Shown piece after piece: positions 1-6,552 of a stretch of 9,659 bases of DNA; position 1 is the stretch's first letter, and the number at the start of each line of letters is the position of its first letter. Under the pieces are notes generated by a model. The model saw only the letters and a program-made list of their open reading frames with translations. It did no database searches and had not been told where the DNA came from. The DNA is taken from assembly GCA_030826005.1 (NCBI GenBank), contig JAPJOW010000166.1, positions 1 to 9,659 of the forward strand. Reading direction: 5' to 3'. The stretch is from Aliterella sp. RAGGC_92. GTDB taxonomy: Bacteria > Cyanobacteriota > Cyanobacteriia > Cyanobacteriales > Chroococcidiopsidaceae. The position numbers and the translations under genes are program-made.

Positions 1-14
1 TTTAAGAGCAATTA

Positions 15-42
15 GCGATTAGCTGTTATTTTAGCTAATCGC
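15..42 (-). terminator. Hairpin downstream of the phosphohexomutase gene
   Basis: A perfect 10-bp inverted repeat, GCGATTAGCT at 15-24 and AGCTAATCGC at 33-42, encloses an 8-nt loop. It lies 8 bp past the stop codon of the minus-strand phosphohexomutase gene, where a terminator is expected. Read on the minus strand, the stem is followed by TAATTGCTCTTAAA, so the U-tract is poor. It may stabilise the 3' end rather than act as a strong intrinsic terminator. Confidence 0.6.
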
Positions 43-50
43 CAATCGAC

Positions 51-1490
51 CTAAACGCTTACAGGTTTTAACTGACTAATCAGTTGTTCCATTTGGGAAG
101 CTATTTTGTTTTGCTGTTCGACAGAATGAGTCTCTAAGTAGACGCGCATTAGTGGTTCAGTTCCCGAAGGACGTAACAGCACCCAGCTACCATCTTCCAA
201 GTACAGCTTAATGCCATCTTTACGCCCAACTTCTTTGACTTTAACTCCTGCGATATCTGACGGTGGATTTTTAGTAAAAGACTCGATAGTTGCAGCTTTA
301 TGAGCATCATCTAAATGCAAGTCTAGACGTTGATTGTACAACGGGCCATCGGCTTCGGAAATTGCTTCTTCTACTAACTGACTTAACGGCTTACCTTCGT
401 AAGCGATCGCTTCCGCTACTAGCATATCTGCCAAAATCCCGTCTTTTTCGGGAATATGCCCGATTACGCTCAATCCTCCCGATTCTTCACCGCCAATTAA
501 TACGGCAGTTTCCCGCATTTTTTCGCCGATATACTTAAACCCTACCGCCGTTTCAAAAATCTCTAAGCCGTACTTAGCCGCAAGATTATCGAGTAAGTGA
601 GTAGTTGCTACCGTGCGGACAATGGCCCCAGTTTTGCCGCGATTTTTGCTCAAATGCCGTGCTAATAGCAGTAAAACAGTATTAGGCGACAGCATATTGC
701 CTTGTTCGTCAATAATACCAAAGCGATCGCTATCTCCATCGGTTGCTACCCCAATATCAGCGCCATCTCTTGTTACCGCTTGAGCAAGTTCTACCAACTG
801 TTCGCCTTTGGGTTCGGGCATCCCCCCCCCAAAAAGCACATCGCGGTAGGTGTGGAAGCTTTCTAATTCGCAGCCACAGTGTTCTAAAACCGTATCTAAG
901 TAGCCGCGAGAGGTGGAATAGAGCGCGTCATACTTTACCTTCAGGCGAGCGCTACGAATCCGCTCTACATCAATCAGAGTGTAAATAAATTTGAGATACT
1001 CTGGTTTGGGGTCAAACGTAGAGATTTTGGCGCTAAAATTGCCGTTAACGGGAGTATCTGCCGCACTGTCAAGATTTGCTACAATCGTATCGGTAATTTC
1101 TGGGGTGGCGGGGCCTGCGTAGTCGGGAATATATTTAATTCCGCAGTAGGGCGCGGGATTGTGACTTGCAGTAAACATTAATGCCCCCGCAGAATTGAGA
1201 AGACGGGCATTGTAGGCAATTACCGGGGTCGGACAATCGCGATCGCAAATCATTACATTCCAGCCCAACTCTGCCAATGCTTCGGCAGCAGTGTAGGCGA
1301 ACTTTTCAGCTTGAAAGCGCGTATCGTAAGCCACGAGAACGGGGCGGTCTTTGGAGTAGGCTGTTTCGAGATAACTTGCGATCGCTCTAGTTACTTTCCG
1401 CACATTGGGAAAAGTAAAGTCATCGGCAATTATTCCTCGCCATCCATCCGTACCAAACTTAATTTGATTAGAATTGCTAATACTGCTCAT
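51..1490 (-). CDS. Alpha-D-phosphohexomutase (phosphoglucomutase/phosphomannomutase family)
   Basis: This 479-residue protein has every signature of the alpha-phosphohexomutase superfamily. The N-terminal FGTDGWRG is at 12-19. The phosphoserine loop TASHNP is at 107-112, with catalytic Ser109. The metal-binding loop DGDSDR is at 251-256, the sugar-specificity loop GEESGG at 334-339 and the phosphate-binding RPSGTEP at 440-446. Such enzymes move phosphate between C1 and C6 of hexose phosphates through a bisphosphate intermediate in the cytosol. From memory, the length and N-terminus fit the cyanobacterial Slr1334-type subfamily rather than the longer main phosphoglucomutase. Slr1334 has been reported to make the effector glucose-1,6-bisphosphate, so this protein may be such a synthase rather than a bulk mutase. 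The ATG at 1490 is placed by the conserved start of the family. There is no well-spaced Shine-Dalgarno: AAAGG abuts the ATG. A G9 tract on the coding strand encodes part of the LFGGGMPEP segment. Confidence 0.95.
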   Translation of the reverse strand: MSSISNSNQIKFGTDGWRGIIADDFTFPNVRKVTRAIASYLETAYSKDRPVLVAYDTRFQAEKFAYTAAEALAELGWNVMICDRDCPTPVIAYNARLLNSAGALMFTASHNPAPYCGIKYIPDYAGPATPEITDTIVANLDSAADTPVNGNFSAKISTFDPKPEYLKFIYTLIDVERIRSARLKVKYDALYSTSRGYLDTVLEHCGCELESFHTYRDVLFGGGMPEPKGEQLVELAQAVTRDGADIGVATDGDSDRFGIIDEQGNMLSPNTVLLLLARHLSKNRGKTGAIVRTVATTHLLDNLAAKYGLEIFETAVGFKYIGEKMRETAVLIGGEESGGLSVIGHIPEKDGILADMLVAEAIAYEGKPLSQLVEEAISEADGPLYNQRLDLHLDDAHKAATIESFTKNPPSDIAGVKVKEVGRKDGIKLYLEDGSWVLLRPSGTEPLMRVYLETHSVEQQNKIASQMEQLISQLKPVSV

Positions 1491-1647
1491 CCTTTGCCAC
1501 TCAAGGAAGTGTTTATCATTAATAGTACAGGAAGCTCCTCCCTTTTCGGTGGAGCAAAGAAATTAGGAAGTGCTACGCATTTTTCTAAAACTATTCCTGT
1601 TAACCCGCGATCGCTTGTTTTGGGCGATTTATTACCGCAAGTAAGCA

Positions 1648-2484
1648 ATGCTAATTTTTGGGCGACCTTTCGCCAGCTATCATCTTTGGTCATTAGTTGC
1701 CCCGGCGGTGGGACAAGAGCGTTGGCATTGTCAAATGAAGCGGGGATTTATTAAGGCGCGGCAAAAAGAACCCATAGTTAAAGAGCTTTTAGCTCAAGCT
1801 ACGCCACCGCAGCGTATTGGGATTTTGGCGCAAAAGGGCGTATACGAGTTCCACCACCACAGCGAATTATTAAGCCAGCCGGACGGGGTAGAAAAAGTTG
1901 CTCAGTTACTCAAGCTGAACAAAACAACCGAAGAAGTGCAGCAGCGTGTAATTCAAATTTTAAAAAATTATCACCACTCTCCACTTTTAGAGGGCAAGCA
2001 TATTGTCCAATTAACGCGCGGTGATGAGGGTTTCCCGCGTCCGATTTTAATTAAACAGGTGGAGTATCCTTTTCGGTTATATGCGGCGATGGACTGCATT
2101 TTTAGCGAAACTGACAGCAGATTGCATATTTTAGACTTTAAAACTGGTAAGTCTGCTTTTGACCAAAGGCAGGCTTTAGTCTATTTAGTTGCTGCCCGTT
2201 ATTTGTATCCTCATCACTATGCTGTCGCTTCTTTTTATAATTTAGAACACTGTAAAAAGTCTGTTTTAATTAGGGTTGATTCCAATCAATTAGATACAAT
2301 TGAAAATCAATTAGCCCAAGTCGCTCAAAAACATCAGCAAGATTTACGCCGTTACGAACAAAAGCCCGTTAATTTTAGTAATATTTTTCCGCCCAATCCT
2401 GGCAATCACTGTCGGTATTGCGCGTTCAATTCTATTTGCGAATTTTCTACTTTTAAAGCACCACTTACAGCGAAAGAGGAGTAA
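1648..2484 (+). CDS. PD-(D/E)XK nuclease family protein, Cas4/RecB-like with predicted Fe-S cluster
   Basis: This 278-residue protein carries the RecB/Cas4-type PD-(D/E)XK core: Asp149 in AAMDCIF, Asp163-Phe-Lys165 in ILDFKTGK, then the helix QALVYLVAARYLYP (about 175-188) whose Gln is typical of the family. A C-terminal Cys255-x2-Cys258-x5-Cys264 has the spacing of the three C-terminal cysteines of Cas4. Cys28 could be the fourth ligand, so a 4Fe-4S cluster is likely. Cas4- and AddB-type proteins are DNA exonucleases that process or resect DNA ends. No cas genes or repeats lie nearby, so a CRISPR role is not supported, and a stand-alone DNA repair role is inference. The start at 1648 is the only ATG before Met30 and follows an in-frame TAA at 1642, so the N-terminus is well bounded, although no Shine-Dalgarno is evident. 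It is divergent from the phosphohexomutase gene across 157 bp. Confidence 0.85.
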   Translation: MLIFGRPFASYHLWSLVAPAVGQERWHCQMKRGFIKARQKEPIVKELLAQATPPQRIGILAQKGVYEFHHHSELLSQPDGVEKVAQLLKLNKTTEEVQQRVIQILKNYHHSPLLEGKHIVQLTRGDEGFPRPILIKQVEYPFRLYAAMDCIFSETDSRLHILDFKTGKSAFDQRQALVYLVAARYLYPHHYAVASFYNLEHCKKSVLIRVDSNQLDTIENQLAQVAQKHQQDLRRYEQKPVNFSNIFPPNPGNHCRYCAFNSICEFSTFKAPLTAKEE

Positions 2485-2541
2485 TAGCAACCCGTTAAAA
2501 TTATTTGTTTTTCAACTTGTATAGCCATCCTAAATCAAAAA

Positions 2542-2583
2542 TAGCGCGATCGCCTCTATCGACAGATAAAAGCGATCGCGCTA
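2542..2583 (-). terminator. Intrinsic terminator built from paired HIP1 palindromes
   Basis: TAGCGCGATCGC (2542-2553) and GCGATCGCGCTA (2572-2583) form a perfect 12-bp stem around an 18-nt loop. Each arm contains a complete HIP1 octamer. On the minus strand the stem is followed at once by TTTTTGATTT (complement of 2541 down to 2532), giving a classic rho-independent terminator 28 bp past the stop codon of the PEP-CTERM gene. On the plus strand it lies 57 bp past the nuclease stop but has no U-tract, so it may act mainly for the minus-strand gene. Confidence 0.8.
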
Positions 2584-2611
2584 CTTATGACAACCGCAAC
2601 AACCTAGCAAT

Positions 2612-3517
2612 TTATACTAAACTTTGCTTGTTACGTAACTTGCGTTTTAGTCCCAAACCTGCGCCTATAGCGGTAAATGCTAAAGTCCCAATAATCTCTG
2701 AAGGTTCGGGAACGGGTTCGCCACTGATTGAAAATGCGGTATTAAATCCAGGATTTAACGTGCCATCTTCTTGATTGATTACGTCAGAAACTCTTACCCA
2801 ATCGGGTTCAAGAGCATTATCAAAAGGTTCGTTAGTCCGAAACCAAGCTTGCCGATCTAATGTACCTGTAGGTACAGGGCTAGGAGTAGCGGGCGGGCGA
2901 TCGCCTGCTACCCAATAATAATCTCCGGCGGAGGGATCGACCGCCGCTACTAAAAATACTGATTGGGGCGCAAGAGTCAGGGGAGTAATCAACTCTACGT
3001 CTATCTGCTTGAGATAGCCAGTTAATGGTTCATCTACTAATACGCCGCTACCTAATCCAGGCGCGTTAGCACCCGAACCACCAACTATTGTCTGGTCAAC
3101 AGTAAATTGACCTAAATCTGTAGTTTTGTAAGAAATTTGATTGTCCGCCGTACCGAAAGCCGCAAACTCTACATCCTCTGGCCCGTTAGTGCGGACTGTA
3201 GCGGGCGTGCGAGTTAAGTCTGAAGACCCTGGAAACACTTGATAAAACGCTAAATCAATTTCATCGATTGTTGCGTGTTCGTCGGAGAAAAGTCCCAAAA
3301 AACTTACATTGGTCACGGTGAAGCCTTCACCAGTAACCGTAAAGTCATCGGCGGTTTCTGTAGGAGTATCTAACTGAGACGAAAAAGCGATCGCAGAGTT
3401 AGCTTCTAGGGTATTCCACAAAGTAGCTGCCTGGGCGGTGCTTGATTGAAATAGTAAAATTCCCGAAACTGTACTTGTAAATAAAACCTGACGCAAGTTG
3501 CAAAAATGCTTGTTCAT
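2612..3517 (-). CDS. PEP-CTERM sorting domain protein (secreted or surface)
   Basis: This 301-residue protein has a Sec-type signal peptide (positive Lys3 and Arg9, a hydrophobic stretch about 11-24, an AQA cleavage motif ending at 30). A C-terminal PEP-CTERM tripartite tag follows: VPEPSE (269-274), a transmembrane segment (about 275-290) and a basic end, KRKLR. Proteins with this tag are exported and thought to be processed by exosortase. The mature body is rich in Thr, Asp, Pro and Gly and predicted to be beta-rich, with no catalytic motif I recognise. It is probably an extracellular matrix or surface protein of unknown function. The frame is open for 29 further codons upstream, but the ATG at 3517 is chosen because it is preceded by a strong Shine-Dalgarno (AAGGGAGG, 5 nt before the ATG) and opens a proper signal peptide. 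No exosortase gene is in the window. Confidence 0.88.
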   Translation of the reverse strand: MNKHFCNLRQVLFTSTVSGILLFQSSTAQAATLWNTLEANSAIAFSSQLDTPTETADDFTVTGEGFTVTNVSFLGLFSDEHATIDEIDLAFYQVFPGSSDLTRTPATVRTNGPEDVEFAAFGTADNQISYKTTDLGQFTVDQTIVGGSGANAPGLGSGVLVDEPLTGYLKQIDVELITPLTLAPQSVFLVAAVDPSAGDYYWVAGDRPPATPSPVPTGTLDRQAWFRTNEPFDNALEPDWVRVSDVINQEDGTLNPGFNTAFSISGEPVPEPSEIIGTLAFTAIGAGLGLKRKLRNKQSLV

Positions 3518-3729
3518 TAATCCTCCCTTAAAATTAAGTATCAATTGCGAGTGCCTTAACTTGAGCAAATCCTCAACAAAAGTTTCTGTACTTCTGAGAG
3601 CCAAAAACTGTTGTTTTAGCTCAGGCTTTGCTTTAGGTAAAAACCTACAGCGATCGTCAAATATTTGCAGTTAAGCGTTTAATTTCTTAACTTTATAAAA
3701 GAAATATGAAGTTATATATAAAGATTTGA
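3507..3729. promoter_or_regulatory. Intergenic leader between rsmI and the PEP-CTERM gene
   Basis: This AT-rich gap of about 210 bp lies between two minus-strand genes and should hold the PEP-CTERM promoter. A GGGAGG ribosome binding site is read on the minus strand just upstream of the ATG at 3517. Two short inverted repeats are visible: AGTTAAG/CTTAACT (3669-3675 and 3686-3692, 10-nt loop) and TAGGT/ACCTA (3634-3638 and 3643-3647). Neither is followed by a U-tract. No clear -35/-10 pair stands out, so the promoter position is unresolved. Confidence 0.35.
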
Positions 3730-4599
3730 CTAAGTTTCTGTTAGAGTTTCATCAAGAACAATATTTAAAGCAATTTGATATAACTCGCGGCGGGAGTGAG
3801 AGGTAATGTTTGCAAGTTGACGGCTGGCTTGGGATCTAGATACTCCGCCTTGCATTATGGTTTTTAATTGGGTTTCAATTTCCACCGCCGAAAGGTAGGG
3901 TAAAGCGGCGGGTGTACCTGCTACAACTAAAGTGTATTCTCCTTGAGGTTCGCGATTTTTTAGTTGAGAAGCCGCTTCTTCTAAGCTTCCCCGCCAAAAT
4001 TCTTCATACAATTTAGTTAATTCCCGCGCTAAAACAATTTTTCGTTCTAATCCTAATACTTTGGCTAAATCCTTAACCGTTTGTTGCAAGCGGTGGGGAG
4101 ACTCGTAAATAATTATTGTCCGTACTTCAGAAGCTAAAGCATCTAAGCGCCTTTGCCTTTCTTGTCCTTTTACAGGCAAAAATCCCTCAAAAACAAACCT
4201 ATCTGTTGGTAAACCCGCCGTACTAACTGCTGTCGTTACCGCACTAACCCCAGGAATGGGGACGACAGGAATATTAGCTTCAATACAAGCAACTACTAAT
4301 TCATAACCTGGATCGGAAATTCCTGGCATTCCGGCATCGGTCACTAAAGCGATCGCTTTTCCTGCCGTTAAATGTTCTAATATTTCGCTATGGCGACTGT
4401 GGCGGTTGTGGTCGTGGTAGCTAATTTGCGGTGCTTTTGCTTGAAAATGATGTAATAACTTCCCTGTATGGCGGGTGTCTTCCGCCGCAATTAAGTCTAC
4501 ATTTTGCAAAACTCGCACGGCGCGATAGGTGATATCTTCTAGGTTGCCTATGGGCGTACCAACTATGTACAGTGTTCCTGGTTGGGGTTCGGTAGGCAT
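3730..4599 (-). CDS. rsmI: 16S rRNA (cytidine(1402)-2'-O)-methyltransferase
   Basis: This 289-residue protein is a full-length RsmI of the tetrapyrrole-methylase fold. The N-terminal glycine motif YIVGTPIGNLEDIT is at 11-24, AAEDTRHTGKLL at 39-49, and the SAM-binding signature VTDAGMPGISDPG at 86-98. PIPGVSAVTTAVSTAGLPTDRF (in two parts, 114-123 and 124-135) and IYESPHRL (164-171) follow. RsmI uses SAM to methylate the 2'-OH of C1402 in the 16S decoding centre, paired with the RsmH base methylation. The C-terminal part (about 240-285), with SRSQASRQLA, is the helical RsmI extension. The ATG at 4599 matches the family N-terminus. No Shine-Dalgarno is seen. Its start is 9 bp from the divergent kinase gene, so its promoter must lie inside the kinase coding sequence. 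Confidence 0.96.
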   Translation of the reverse strand: MPTEPQPGTLYIVGTPIGNLEDITYRAVRVLQNVDLIAAEDTRHTGKLLHHFQAKAPQISYHDHNRHSRHSEILEHLTAGKAIALVTDAGMPGISDPGYELVVACIEANIPVVPIPGVSAVTTAVSTAGLPTDRFVFEGFLPVKGQERQRRLDALASEVRTIIIYESPHRLQQTVKDLAKVLGLERKIVLARELTKLYEEFWRGSLEEAASQLKNREPQGEYTLVVAGTPAALPYLSAVEIETQLKTIMQGGVSRSQASRQLANITSHSRRELYQIALNIVLDETLTET

Positions 4600-4608
4600 G
4601 ATTTTAAA

Positions 4609-5487
4609 ATGAATAGCGATCGCACTATTGGCGGATTATTTGTTGGGTTAGTAACTTTAGACTTTGTTTACTTAGCTACTGGCGCGCCTCAAAGCAACCA
4701 AAAAATTGTTGCTTCCGATTATACGGTTTGTGCGGGTGGCCCGGCGACAAATGCCGCCGTAACTTTTAGCTACTTAGGCAACAAAGCAAATTTACTAGGT
4801 GTAGTCGGGACTCATCCCATTACCGAACTTGTGAAGGCAGATTTGGCAAGTTACAACGTACAATTAAGCGATCTTGCCTCAACTACTACTCACTTGCCGC
4901 CTGTATCTTCTGTTATTATCACTCAAGGAACGGGCGAAAGAGCCGTAGTTTCAATTAACGCCGTGAAAACTCAAGTAGATAACAAAAATTTGCCCGCCAA
5001 CATTTTGAGTCAGAGTAATATTGTGTTGATTGATGGGCATCAAATGGCGGTAGGAAATGCGATCGCACAGGAAGCTAAAACAAAAAATATTCCTGTAGTA
5101 ATTGATGGCGGTAGTTGGAAGCCAGGATTTGAAAGTATTTTACCCCATGTTGATTACGCAATTTGTTCGGCTAATTTTTATCCCCCTAACTGTACTAATA
5201 GCGAACAAGTATTTGCTTATTTGTCATCTTTTGGTATTCCCTATATTGCGATTACTCATGGCGAACAACCGATACAATACTTGAGTAATAGTAAAATTTG
5301 GACTATAGACGTTCCTCCGGTTAAAAATATTGTTGATACTTTAGGTACTGGGGATATTTTTCACGGGGCTTTTTGTCATTTTATATTGTTTAAAAGTTTT
5401 GCTGATGCTTTGTTAGATGCCGCTTTAATTGCGGCAAATTCTTGTCAAGCTTTCGGCACTCGGCGTTGGATGGATATTAAAGGATAA
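4609..5487 (+). CDS. PfkB-family carbohydrate kinase (substrate unknown)
   Basis: This 292-residue ribokinase/PfkB-fold protein has the N-terminal signature AGGPATNAAVTFSYLG (42-57) and the C-terminal signature DTLGTGDIFHGAF (243-255). In the latter, Asp249 is the catalytic base and GTG forms the anion hole; the usual form is GAGD, so Thr is a mild variant. The family phosphorylates sugars or nucleosides with ATP in the cytosol. The DTLGTGDIFHGAF stretch and the N-terminal GLVTLDFVYLATGAPQ resemble, from memory, the 6-deoxy-6-sulfofructose kinase (YihV) branch. That resemblance is suggestive only. The ATG at 4609 is preferred. A TTG at 4582 would add nine non-conserved residues and overlap rsmI. 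No good Shine-Dalgarno exists; GGTAGG is 12 nt away. The stop is followed after 3 nt by the phosphatase start, so the two form an operon. Confidence 0.88.
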   Translation: MNSDRTIGGLFVGLVTLDFVYLATGAPQSNQKIVASDYTVCAGGPATNAAVTFSYLGNKANLLGVVGTHPITELVKADLASYNVQLSDLASTTTHLPPVSSVIITQGTGERAVVSINAVKTQVDNKNLPANILSQSNIVLIDGHQMAVGNAIAQEAKTKNIPVVIDGGSWKPGFESILPHVDYAICSANFYPPNCTNSEQVFAYLSSFGIPYIAITHGEQPIQYLSNSKIWTIDVPPVKNIVDTLGTGDIFHGAFCHFILFKSFADALLDAALIAANSCQAFGTRRWMDIKG

Positions 5488-5490
5488 ATA

Positions 5491-6363
5491 ATGAAGGAAC
5501 TATCAGAAATTTTAGAACTCGCTCGTTCTATTGGTTGGGGTGCATCGTACCTTTTGCGCTCTTATTATCACGGCGAAATTAACGAGGGCAATTTAGATAT
5601 TCAAAACAAAAAAGATGGCCCAGTTACGGCGGCGGATATTGCAGTCAATCACTACATTTTAGATAGATTGAAAACTAATTTAGGTGAAGAAAATTTTGGC
5701 TACATCAGTGAAGAAACTTACAAATTGCAGTCAAAGCAATTAGAGCAATCTTATGTCTGGATTATCGATCCCTTGGATGGAACGCGAGATTTTATTGATA
5801 AAACTGGAGAATATGCAATTCATATTGCTTTAGTTAAAGAGCATCGCCCCGTACTTGCAATAGTTGCCTATCCTGAAGCAGAAAAATTATATTATGCTAC
5901 CCTAGGCAACGGTACTTTTGTAGAAACTATTGACGGACAAATCGCGCCAATAAAAGTTTCCAAGCGGAGCTTAATTGAAGACTTAACTTTAGTTGTCAGC
6001 CGCACTCATAGAGATGAAAGATTAAATTATTTGTTGCAAACTTTGCCGTGTAAAGAGCGGCAATATGTAGGTAGTGTAGGTTGTAAAATTGCTACGATTA
6101 TCGAACAAAAAGCAGATATATATATTTCTCTTTCTGGTAAATCTGCGCCTAAAGACTGGGATATGGCAGCGCCAGAATTAATTTTAACTGAAGCTGGCGG
6201 ACAATTTACTCATTTTGATGGTACGCCTTTAAAATACAATCAAGGCGATGTAAATCAATGGGGTGGTTTACTTGCTAGTAATGGCAATTGTCACGCTAAA
6301 ATATGCACTGAATCGGAAAGAATACTAGCAGAATTTGATAGTAAGGAAAAGACTGGAAAGTAA
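5491..6363 (+). CDS. cysQ: Inositol-phosphatase-family enzyme, probable 3'(2'),5'-bisphosphate nucleotidase CysQ
   Basis: This 290-residue protein belongs to the Li+-sensitive, Mg2+-dependent phosphatase superfamily. Conserved metal-site motifs are DGPVTAAD (42-49), SEE (73-75), the core DPLDGTRDFI (93-102) and WDMAAPELILTEAGG (223-237). The RDFI extension after DGT and the KDGPVTAAD segment fit CysQ/PAP phosphatase better than true inositol monophosphatase. The likely reaction is removal of the 3'-phosphate from 3'-phosphoadenosine 5'-phosphate, a by-product of sulfate activation. Inositol phosphate or fructose-1,6-bisphosphate activity cannot be excluded. The ATG at 5491 has a Shine-Dalgarno, AAAGGA, inside the last codons of the upstream kinase with 6 nt spacing, so the two are translated from one mRNA. 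The last 15 or so residues are polar and probably dispensable. Confidence 0.88.
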   Translation: MKELSEILELARSIGWGASYLLRSYYHGEINEGNLDIQNKKDGPVTAADIAVNHYILDRLKTNLGEENFGYISEETYKLQSKQLEQSYVWIIDPLDGTRDFIDKTGEYAIHIALVKEHRPVLAIVAYPEAEKLYYATLGNGTFVETIDGQIAPIKVSKRSLIEDLTLVVSRTHRDERLNYLLQTLPCKERQYVGSVGCKIATIIEQKADIYISLSGKSAPKDWDMAAPELILTEAGGQFTHFDGTPLKYNQGDVNQWGGLLASNGNCHAKICTESERILAEFDSKEKTGK

Positions 6364-6391
6364 AGATTTTCTGCGAGGAGATCCCCCCCAA

Positions 6392-6419
6392 CCCCCCTTA
6401 AAAAGGGGGGAGAATATTT
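6392..6419 (+). terminator. Probable terminator of the kinase-cysQ operon
   Basis: CCCCCCTT (6392-6399) pairs with AAGGGGGG (6403-6410) across a 3-nt loop. The stem is followed by AGAATATTTTT, a moderate U-tract, 28 bp past the cysQ stop. It is part of the larger inverted-repeat element, which therefore may double as a transcription stop. Confidence 0.5.
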
Positions 6420-6500
6420 TTGAGCAGGGGAAGGTAAATAGACTTCTTATATAAGTCTAAGAATGCCCTCTAAATCCCCCAATTCTGGGGGACTAAAATA

Positions 6501-6524
6501 TTTAATTCCCCCAAGGTTGGGGGG
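6501..6524 (-). terminator. Probable terminator of the minus-strand unknown-protein gene
   Basis: CCCCCAA (6508-6514) and TTGGGGG (6517-6523) form a tight hairpin. On the minus strand the stem is followed by AATTAAATATTTTAG. It lies about 30 bp beyond the stop codon of the gene at 6553-7440 and is the mirror counterpart of the plus-strand hairpin within the same palindromic element. Confidence 0.4.
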
Positions 6525-6552
6525 TAGGGGGCAAAAAATTACTCACTTAAGC

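Larger units (their letters stand above)
6383..6531. repeat. C/G-rich imperfect inverted-repeat element, MITE- or REP-like
   Basis: The whole gap between the convergent cysQ and unknown-protein genes folds on itself. The left arm (6383-6445) has runs C7 and C6, then TTAAAAA, G6 and AATATTTTTG. The right arm (6453-6531), read in reverse complement, has C5, C6, CCTT, G5 and AAATATTTTAG. The centre is a perfect 7-bp hairpin, TAGACTT/AAGTCTA (6439-6445 and 6453-6459). The right arm carries one extra small hairpin, CCCCC-AATTCT-GGGGG (6476-6491). No ORF is present, so this is a non-autonomous palindromic element. C/G-run repeats of this sort are, to my recollection, scattered through filamentous cyanobacterial genomes. 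Target-site duplications are not evident. Confidence 0.65.

Noticed and set aside
290..988. Plus-strand frames of 82 and 81 codons inside the phosphohexomutase gene
   Set aside because: Fully antisense to a strongly supported gene, with no recognisable motifs.
1311..1754. 147-codon plus-strand frame across the mutase start, the gap and the nuclease start
   Set aside because: Antisense to the mutase and out of frame with the nuclease; low-complexity product with no family resemblance.
1648..2484. CRISPR-Cas interpretation of the Cas4-like nuclease
   Set aside because: No direct repeats with unique spacers and no other cas gene anywhere in the window.
2505..2774. 89-codon plus-strand frame over the terminator and the end of the PEP-CTERM gene
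   Set aside because: Runs through the terminator hairpin and antisense to the PEP-CTERM tag; no ribosome binding site.
2612..3604. Longer 330-residue version of the PEP-CTERM protein starting at 3604
   Set aside because: The extra 29 residues would precede the signal peptide, and the AAGGGAGG ribosome binding site serves the ATG at 3517.
3634..3692. Short inverted repeats upstream of the PEP-CTERM gene as an rsmI terminator or riboswitch
   Set aside because: Stems of 5 and 7 bp in AT-rich sequence, no U-tract and no recognisable riboswitch core.
5102..5284. 60-codon plus-strand frame inside the PfkB kinase
   Set aside because: Alternative frame of a well-supported gene; its hydrophobic look comes from the AT-rich codons of the host frame.
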